Assembly: GCA_035495815.1 (NCBI GenBank)
Contig: DATJFH010000077.1
Location: 1 to 5,865, forward strand
Direction of reading: 5' to 3'
DNA from: DATJFH01 sp035495815
Lineage (GTDB): Bacteria > Acidobacteriota > Terriglobia > Bryobacterales > Bryobacteraceae
DNA: 5,865 bases
Each line of letters opens with the position of its first letter. Within the stretch, counting starts at the first letter, position 1. Positions 1 to 4,669 of this stretch are shown here, piece by piece. The notes beneath the pieces were generated by a model. The model did no database searches and was not told where the DNA came from. It worked only from the letters and a program-made list of their open reading frames with translations. The position numbers and the translations under genes were made by a program.

Positions 1-402
1 GTTTCGGCCGGCGGATGGTACGTCACGGGCGATATCGCGGCCATCGACGAAGAAGGGTTCGTGCGCATCACCGACCGCTTGTCCCGGTTCAGCAAGATCG
101 GCGGCGAGATGGTTCCGCACGTAAAGGTGGAAGAAGCGATCTACGCGATCATCGGCGACCACGCCTGCGCGGTCACCGGTGTTCCCGACGAACAGCGGGG
201 CGAGAGGCTGGCGGTGTTGTACGCGCGGCCGGACATGGCGTCCGACGAGTTGTGGCGGCGGCTGTCGGACACCGATCTGCCGAAGCTGTGGATCCCCAAG
301 CGCGAAGACATTCACCAAGTGGACGCCGTGCCTGTGCTGGGTACGGGGAAACTGGATTTGAAGGCGGTCAAAGCCAAGGCGCTGGAACTGGAAACAGCAT
401 AG
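1..402 (+). CDS. aas: Aas-type acyl-ACP synthetase / 2-acylglycerophospholipid acyltransferase, C-terminal fragment
   Basis: Only the last 133 residues are present; the gene enters from the left edge in frame 1 and ends at TAG 400-402. The fragment is the C-terminal lobe of an adenylate-forming (AMP-binding) enzyme. Visible are the Y-x-T-G-D motif (residues 7-11 of the fragment), the hinge-type segment RLSRFSKIGGEMVPH (26-40), and the GTGKLD motif (114-119) whose Lys117 is the expected catalytic lysine of the adenylation half-reaction. The SKIGGEMV wording followed by a VEEAI helix, and a P-x-L-G-T-G-K end, are typical of Aas proteins. These activate fatty acids onto an acyl carrier protein and re-acylate lysophospholipids at the inner membrane. 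In many bacteria this domain is fused behind an acyltransferase and sometimes an MFS flippase domain; whether that holds here lies outside the window. A stand-alone acyl-CoA/acyl-ACP ligase is the main alternative. The fold is certain, the Aas subtype likely. Confidence 0.85.
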   Translation, partial: VSAGGWYVTGDIAAIDEEGFVRITDRLSRFSKIGGEMVPHVKVEEAIYAIIGDHACAVTGVPDEQRGERLAVLYARPDMASDELWRRLSDTDLPKLWIPKREDIHQVDAVPVLGTGKLDLKAVKAKALELETA

Positions 403-3135
403 TCAGCGCTTCACTTCGGCTTCGATCGCCTCCAACTCGCGGCCCGCGTCCGCCCACTTTCCCTGGCTGGAGAGATCACGATAACGCTTCAGGTGGCCGC
501 GAATCCGCTCCAGCCGCGGATCGCCTGGGGCGGCCGCCTGGCCGGGCGGCGGGGGTGAGCCAGGCTGCTTCTCTTCGGTAATGGCGGCCTGCGCCACAGC
601 GCGCGCGGAGCCGCTCAACTGGGCCAGCGCCTGCTCGTAGGTCTCCGAATAAATCAGCGAATTTCCCATCGCCAGCACCACTCGCTTCAATTGCGGCATC
701 CGCGCTTCAGTCGCCTGGAGGTAGATGGGCTCCACATAGAGGAACGTGTCGTCAACCGGCAGCACCAGGGTCTGGCCGCGCACGACCTGCGATCCCTGGG
801 TATTCCACAACGTCAGGTCCTTCGAAATGTTCTGGTCCTGATTGATACGCGCGGCGATCTGCATCGGCCCGAAGATCAGCACCTGTTTCGAGAGCTGCAG
901 CACGGTGATCTCCCCCAGGTTTTCGCCGTCGCAGCGCGCCAACATGACGCCGATGAGGTTGTCCTTGGAACGAGGCGTGAACGACGTCATCAGCAGGAAC
1001 TCCAGCTGGTCCGAACCGGGCAGCGTGGCCATCACATAGGTCGGGCTGACCGGTTGGGGCTGCCCGTTCTGACCGGCGACGAAGCGGGCCAGATCCCAGA
1101 CGTCCTCCTTGTTGTAGAACGCCTGAGGATCGCGCATGTGAAACGTGCGATAGATTTCCGACTGGACGCGGAACAGGGTCTCGGGATACCGGGCATGCGC
1201 CCGCAGGTCGGCGGGCATGGCCGAGACCGGCTCGAAGAGTTTAGGGAAGATGCCGCGCCAGGCCCCGATGATCGGATCGCTCGAATCGAACACGTAGAGG
1301 TGGATCGACCCGTCATAGGCGTCAACGGTGGCCTTGACCGAATTGCGAATGTAATTGACCTGCCCGAGCGACTGAGTTTCCATCCGCCGCGAATAGGGGT
1401 GAGCGTCGGACACGGTATAGCCGTCCACGAGCCACACCAGACGGCCTTCGGCGGTGATAACCATGTACGGATCGCCGTCCCAGTGAATGAAGTCGGCGAG
1501 CGTCTGCAGGCGCGTCCGCACGGAGCGCCGGATCATCATGCGGCTCTGCGGCGTCAGGTAGCTGGTGAGCAGAATGTTGGGGTCCGCCTCGCGCACGGCG
1601 GCGGCCACGCGCATCGGGAACGAAGAGATGGGGAAGCCGCCGTTCCCGTCATAGGTGTTCTGCACGTTGTCGGCGCCGGACGGATAATTGAACTCCTTCT
1701 CGGCCGTATGGACGAAGATCGGCTCGTGCATCACCTCGCCGTAATAAATCTCCGGACGGGTAATCTTCAGGCTCGGGGTCTTTACTTCGGGCGGCGCATT
1801 GTCCACCAGAAGCACGGGCAAGCCGTCGGAAGTGATGCGGCTCACCGGCGCGAGGACCAGCCCGTACCCGTGCGTGTAAATGAAATGCGGATTGATCCAC
1901 CGGGTACGGGCATCCGGAAGCAGCCGGATATCGAGCTCGCGCGGAGAGAGCAGCACCTGGCGGTATTGGCCGTCGATGGTATAGCGGTCGATATCGCTGT
2001 CGAAAAAGGTATAGTACGGCCTCAGGGCCTGAATCTGGGTGATGGTGTCGTGGAAGGCGCGCCAGTCCCAGAGGCGCACGTTATCGAGCAGATGCTTGTG
2101 CCGGCCGGCGTCGATGCGGGTTTCCGGGCGCGATTTGAATTCCACTTCCTTCAGGCGTTTCTCGAGGCCATAGGCGCTGCGCGTCGCTTCGATGTGACGT
2201 TGAATGTAAGGGCGCTGCAGAGAGATTTCATTCGGTTTCACGTAGAGCGAGGAGACCAGGGTGGGAACCAGGAACTGGATCAGGAGCGCCAGAGGGACAA
2301 TCCCCGCCAGCAGCCAGCGCCCGGCCCAGACCAGCCCGGACGCGGCCACGCAAGCTCCCATGGCCAACCACTGCAAGGGGAGCGCGAACTTCTCGTCGAC
2401 ATAATCCACGCCGGTCATGAAGCCGTGGTCGTTCCACACCATTTCGTACCGGCCAAGGAAGAAGCGCAGGGCCAGGGCCAGCAAGAACAGCGCCGCCGCC
2501 CCGCGCAGGAATTTCGATTCCAGTCCGCCTTCCAGCCGGAACAGCGCCGGGTCGATCTGGCCCTCCCGCAGCTCGGGAAGGCGGTAGCGAAGCTGCCAGC
2601 CGCGCGCCGTGACCCAGTACACCAGAGCGCTGACGATCGTGAGGGAGAGCAGAAAGCCGCGCAGCTCGGAGTAGAACGGAAGGTCGAAAAGATAGAAGGC
2701 CACCGGCCGGCCGAACACCGGATCGCGCCAGGCGGTGGCTTCGGCCGGCAGCCCCCGCGAGCCGAGAAAGCGCACGGCAGTCCAGGTGTCGAAGGCCCCG
2801 GAGGCAACCAGAAATCCGGCGACGGCCAGCGCCAGCGTGGCGATCTTCGCGTAGCCCGGATTCTCGCGCAGGGAGGTGCGGGCAAAGTGAAGTCCCCGGG
2901 CGTGCGCGATCGCCAAGGCAGCGAAGGCCAGCACCGTGGCCGCTGCCAGCGGAGCCAGCCCATACCACAGCATGGCGAACCACGTCTCGGTCTGGCCCAT
3001 CTCCTTCCACCACTGGTAATCGATTACGTAGCTGGAGATGGTACCGGCGCCGAACACGAGCGCGCCAAGGATCACCAGCAGGGTGATGCCGCCGATGGGA
3101 CGCTTGCGAACGGGTTCTAACCGAGGTGGATGCAT
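403..3135 (-). CDS. UPF0182 (COG1615) family integral membrane protein, complete
   Basis: A 910-aa protein of the UPF0182 family, whose molecular function is unknown. The N-terminal third has about seven hydrophobic segments, roughly at residues 14-38, 52-78, 96-115, 155-176, 208-228, 252-271 and 274-297. Family-type motifs run in order: DPVFGRPVAFYLFDLPFY (138-155), PNEISLQRPYIQRHIEATR (301-319), THGYGLVLAPV (421-431), PEIYYGE (461-467), EFNYPSG (481-487), SYLTPQSR (525-532), VNYIRNSVKATVDAYDGS (593-610) and RYPETLF (649-655). A Pro/Ala-rich linker (about 854-873) leads to a short charged helical tail (874-910), as is usual for the family. The length is normal and no frame break is seen. The large middle part is probably extracytoplasmic. 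The start is ATG at 3133-3135; the next Met is residue 46, which would remove the first membrane segment. There is no clear Shine-Dalgarno, and the start lies 18 nt after the stop of the upstream gene, so translation coupling is plausible. The stop TGA (403-405) directly abuts the convergent neighbour's stop. Confidence 0.95.
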   Translation of the reverse strand: MHPPRLEPVRKRPIGGITLLVILGALVFGAGTISSYVIDYQWWKEMGQTETWFAMLWYGLAPLAAATVLAFAALAIAHARGLHFARTSLRENPGYAKIATLALAVAGFLVASGAFDTWTAVRFLGSRGLPAEATAWRDPVFGRPVAFYLFDLPFYSELRGFLLSLTIVSALVYWVTARGWQLRYRLPELREGQIDPALFRLEGGLESKFLRGAAALFLLALALRFFLGRYEMVWNDHGFMTGVDYVDEKFALPLQWLAMGACVAASGLVWAGRWLLAGIVPLALLIQFLVPTLVSSLYVKPNEISLQRPYIQRHIEATRSAYGLEKRLKEVEFKSRPETRIDAGRHKHLLDNVRLWDWRAFHDTITQIQALRPYYTFFDSDIDRYTIDGQYRQVLLSPRELDIRLLPDARTRWINPHFIYTHGYGLVLAPVSRITSDGLPVLLVDNAPPEVKTPSLKITRPEIYYGEVMHEPIFVHTAEKEFNYPSGADNVQNTYDGNGGFPISSFPMRVAAAVREADPNILLTSYLTPQSRMMIRRSVRTRLQTLADFIHWDGDPYMVITAEGRLVWLVDGYTVSDAHPYSRRMETQSLGQVNYIRNSVKATVDAYDGSIHLYVFDSSDPIIGAWRGIFPKLFEPVSAMPADLRAHARYPETLFRVQSEIYRTFHMRDPQAFYNKEDVWDLARFVAGQNGQPQPVSPTYVMATLPGSDQLEFLLMTSFTPRSKDNLIGVMLARCDGENLGEITVLQLSKQVLIFGPMQIAARINQDQNISKDLTLWNTQGSQVVRGQTLVLPVDDTFLYVEPIYLQATEARMPQLKRVVLAMGNSLIYSETYEQALAQLSGSARAVAQAAITEEKQPGSPPPPGQAAAPGDPRLERIRGHLKRYRDLSSQGKWADAGRELEAIEAEVKR

Positions 3136-3153
3136 GCCCGGAGTGTATCAGGA

Positions 3154-3549
3154 TCAGGGCAGCGGACGAATGTCCGGCGCCATCCAGCCCGAGCGAGCGG
3201 CTTCCTCCCGCAGCCGTTCGGGGGAGAAATACAACCCGATGGTGGCCGGATCGAGCAGTCCGGGATGCGCGTCCGCGAACTGCTCGAATCCGCCGTCGGA
3301 GGGACGGGAGGCAAGCGCGGCCGCCACCAGCCGCATCCACGCGACGGTGAGCGTGTGGTGGTACTTCGAGGCGGCGCCGTTGAAATCGGCGAACGTCCGC
3401 ACGGATAGCAGCATGCGCCGGACGGCCTCCTGGTAGGTAAGCTGACGCAGGTAATACCAGGCCACGCGGACGTGTTCCCGGTGATGGAACCCGGAGGCGG
3501 GCAGCGCGCAGGCCTCGAACTCGCGCGTGAGTTGCGCTTCGGTCTCCAT
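3154..3549 (-). CDS. Conserved hypothetical protein with clustered histidines (131 aa)
   Basis: I do not recognise a named domain, but the sequence looks like a real, conserved, soluble bacterial protein. Landmarks are FHHREHVRVAWYYLR (residues 21-35), SKYHHTLTVAW (61-71), a YFSPERLREEAARSGW segment (107-122) and a terminal PDIRPLP (125-131). The pattern of two helices carrying His22/His23/His26 and His64/His65 could form a metal or cofactor site; that is inference only. There is no signal peptide or membrane segment. The start chosen is ATG 3547-3549. An in-frame ATG at 3631-3633 would add 28 residues with no domain-like character and would overlap the divergent dehydrogenase. A CATAAT box ends 6 nt upstream of the chosen start, supporting it. 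The stop is 18 nt before the UPF0182 gene in the same direction, so the two probably form an operon led by this gene. Confidence 0.8.
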   Translation of the reverse strand: METEAQLTREFEACALPASGFHHREHVRVAWYYLRQLTYQEAVRRMLLSVRTFADFNGAASKYHHTLTVAWMRLVAAALASRPSDGGFEQFADAHPGLLDPATIGLYFSPERLREEAARSGWMAPDIRPLP

Positions 3550-3555
3550 GCCGCC

Positions 3556-3583
3556 ATTATGACGCGGCCGGACCACGTCCCAA
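3556..3583 (-). promoter_or_regulatory. Candidate promoter for the minus-strand operon (likely leaderless start)
   Basis: Read on the minus strand, TTGGGA (plus coordinates 3578-3583) lies 16 bp from CATAAT (3556-3561). These match sigma70 consensus boxes at 4/6 and 5/6 positions. Only six bases (GGCGGC) separate the -10 box from the ATG at 3549, so the expected transcription start falls on or within a base or so of the start codon. That would give a leaderless mRNA. No transcript data are available; this is a pattern match. Confidence 0.45.
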
Positions 3584-3585
3584 GC

Positions 3586-3594
3586 TGATACGAT
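3586..3594 (+). promoter_or_regulatory. Candidate extended -10 promoter for the dehydrogenase gene
   Basis: The plus strand reads TGATACGAT: a TGn extension followed by TACGAT, which matches TATAAT at 4/6 positions. Seven bases separate it from the ATG at 3602. No good -35 box is found 16-18 bp upstream (GC-rich there), which is tolerated for extended -10 promoters. The placement again predicts transcription starting at or next to the start codon. It is weaker than the opposing minus-strand candidate. Confidence 0.3.
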
Positions 3595-3595
3595 C

Positions 3596-3601
3596 GGAGG
3601 G
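3596..3601 (+). promoter_or_regulatory. GGAGGG abutting the dehydrogenase start codon (atypical RBS spacing)
   Basis: A perfect Shine-Dalgarno-like GGAGGG sits immediately before ATG 3602 with no spacer, whereas functional sites usually lie 5-9 nt upstream. The start cannot easily be moved: the frame has a TGA at 3560-3562 and no other start codon between it and 3602, and MRQIVLEQPG is a normal N-terminus for the family. The motif is therefore either non-functional or used in an unusual way. Confidence 0.4.
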
Positions 3602-4585
3602 ATGCGACAGATCGTACTCGAACAGCCGGGCATTTTTCAGGAGCGCTTTGCCCCGCCGGCGGCTGCCAGCGCGGGAGAGGCGCTGGTGCGAGTGCACCGC
3701 GTCGGTGTGTGCGGAACCGACCTGCACGCCTTCGCCGGCCGGCAGCCCTTCTTTACCTACCCGCGGATTCTGGGCCACGAGCTTGGCGTCGAAGTCCTCG
3801 AGGCGCCGGCGAACGACCGCGGGATCAAGGCCGGCTCGCGCTGCGCCGTCGAGCCGTACATCAGTTGCGGCCGCTGTCATGCCTGCGGCCTGGGACGCCC
3901 GAACTGCTGCGAGACGCTGCGCGTCCTGGGTGTGCACTGCGAGGGCGGGATGCGGCCATTCATCAGCGTGCCGGTCCAATTGCTGCATGTATCCGACAGG
4001 CTGTCCCTCGACCAATTGGCTTTGGTCGAGACCCTGGGAATCGGCGCGCACGCCGTGCAGCGGAGCGGACTGCGGGCCGGCGAGCAGGCGCTGGTCGTGG
4101 GCGCCGGACCGATCGGGCTGGCCGTGGTCCAGTTTGCGCAGGCGGCCGGAGGCGTTGTCCGGATGCTCGAAATCTCGGAGCCGCGGCGGGCGTTCGTCGA
4201 GCGGCTGGGAGTGGAGACGATGGAGAAGTTCGACGGGCGGCCGGCGGACGTCGTCTTCGACGCGACCGGCAGCCCGCCGGCCATGGAAGCCAGCTTCGAC
4301 TATCCGGCGCACGGCGGCCGGCTCGTTTTCGTCGGCCTGGCGCAGGCGCGAATCTCCTTCGACGACCCGCAGTTTCACCGCCGGGAGCTGACTGTCTTCG
4401 CCAGCCGCAACAGTTGTCACGACTTTCCGGGCATTATCCGGATGATCGAGGAAGGAAAGATCGATACGGCGCCCTGGATCACGATCCGGATGGGCCTCTC
4501 CGAAGTTCCGGCGCGGTTTCCGCTCCTGCGGCAGCAGCCGAACCTGGTGAAAGCCATGATCGACGTGCAGGACACGGATACCTAG
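3602..4585 (+). CDS. Zinc-dependent medium-chain alcohol/polyol dehydrogenase (COG1063 type)
   Basis: A complete 327-aa cytoplasmic oxidoreductase of the medium-chain dehydrogenase superfamily, expected to oxidise a secondary alcohol, polyol or sugar acid with NAD+. The N-terminal GroES-like domain has catalytic zinc ligands Cys37 (GVCGTD) and His59-Glu60 (LGHE), with Glu143 as the likely extra ligand. It also has a full structural-zinc lobe of Cys89, Cys92, Cys95 and Cys103. The Rossmann domain carries GAGPIGL (167-173), and the second strand ends in Glu190, which favours NAD(H) over NADP(H). The segment GRQPFFTYPRILGHE (46-60) recalls RspB/L-galactonate- or L-gulonate-5-dehydrogenase-like members, so a sugar-acid substrate is a reasonable guess; threonine- or sorbitol-dehydrogenase-like roles are alternatives. 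It is somewhat shorter than the usual 340-350 aa because the stretch after the NAD-binding strand is compact (about 195-215). It is divergent from the small hypothetical gene. The stop is TAG 4583-4585; no hairpin-plus-T terminator follows. Confidence 0.92.
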   Translation: MRQIVLEQPGIFQERFAPPAAASAGEALVRVHRVGVCGTDLHAFAGRQPFFTYPRILGHELGVEVLEAPANDRGIKAGSRCAVEPYISCGRCHACGLGRPNCCETLRVLGVHCEGGMRPFISVPVQLLHVSDRLSLDQLALVETLGIGAHAVQRSGLRAGEQALVVGAGPIGLAVVQFAQAAGGVVRMLEISEPRRAFVERLGVETMEKFDGRPADVVFDATGSPPAMEASFDYPAHGGRLVFVGLAQARISFDDPQFHRRELTVFASRNSCHDFPGIIRMIEEGKIDTAPWITIRMGLSEVPARFPLLRQQPNLVKAMIDVQDTDT

Positions 4586-4621
4586 CCGGCGCCGGAGAGC
4601 GGGGTGGCCACGGATTGGCAA

Positions 4622-4649
4622 CGCTTTACATTCCGCCCCCAAAGCGCTT
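4622..4649. repeat. Inverted repeat and palindrome over the DUF1552 promoter (possible operator)
   Basis: CGCTTT (4622-4627) and AAAGCG (4641-4646) form a perfect 6-bp inverted repeat with a 13-bp gap. The right arm also lies within an 8-bp palindrome, AAGCGCTT (4642-4649). The left arm overlaps the proposed -35 box and the palindrome runs into the first base of the proposed -10 box. AAGCGCTT resembles the CG-centred core of LacI/GalR-type operators. Binding by any regulator is inference. Confidence 0.35.
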
Positions 4650-4654
4650 ATGAT
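4625..4654 (+). promoter_or_regulatory. Candidate sigma70-like promoter of the DUF1552 gene
   Basis: TTTACA (4625-4630, 5/6 to TTGACA) and TATGAT (4649-4654, 5/6 to TATAAT) are separated by 18 bp. They lie in the only locally AT-richer stretch of the 84-bp gap between the dehydrogenase and the DUF1552 gene. Transcription would begin near 4661, leaving a leader of about 9 nt before ATG 4670 and no room for a Shine-Dalgarno. This suggests the DUF1552 gene is its own transcription unit rather than read through from the dehydrogenase. Confidence 0.55.
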
Positions 4655-4669
4655 TTCAATTAGTTGCTT

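Noticed and set aside
533..550. GCCGCC-N6-GGCGGC hairpin as a possible terminator
   Set aside because: It has no T-run on either strand and encodes the Pro/Ala-rich linker of UPF0182, so it is explained by GC-rich coding sequence.
15..581. 188-codon plus-strand frame spanning the end of the acyl-ACP synthetase gene
   Set aside because: The product is rich in Arg and low in complexity, and overlaps two well-supported genes in other frames.
691..3120. 809-codon plus-strand open frame antisense to UPF0182
   Set aside because: It is in exact codon register with UPF0182, where antisense stops need TTA, CTA or TCA sense codons, which are rare in this GC-rich gene. The translation is Arg/His/Gln-rich with no recognisable domain.
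2228..3340. 370-codon minus-strand frame overlapping the UPF0182 start and the small hypothetical gene
   Set aside because: It is an out-of-frame shadow crossing two real genes, with no hydrophobic segments or motifs of its own.
3550..3633. 28-residue N-terminal extension of the small hypothetical protein
   Set aside because: It would overlap the dehydrogenase's coding start, does not resemble a domain or signal, and leaves no room for the CATAAT box placed just before the ATG at 3549.
4586..4595. CCGGCGCCGG palindrome right after the dehydrogenase stop
   Set aside because: It has no loop for a hairpin and no following T-run. Such GC palindromes are common in this composition, so it is not called a terminator.
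3557..4642. 361-codon minus-strand open frame opposite the dehydrogenase
   Set aside because: It is in codon register with the dehydrogenase, so the same codon-use explanation applies. The dehydrogenase shows complete zinc and NAD motifs, while the antisense product has none.
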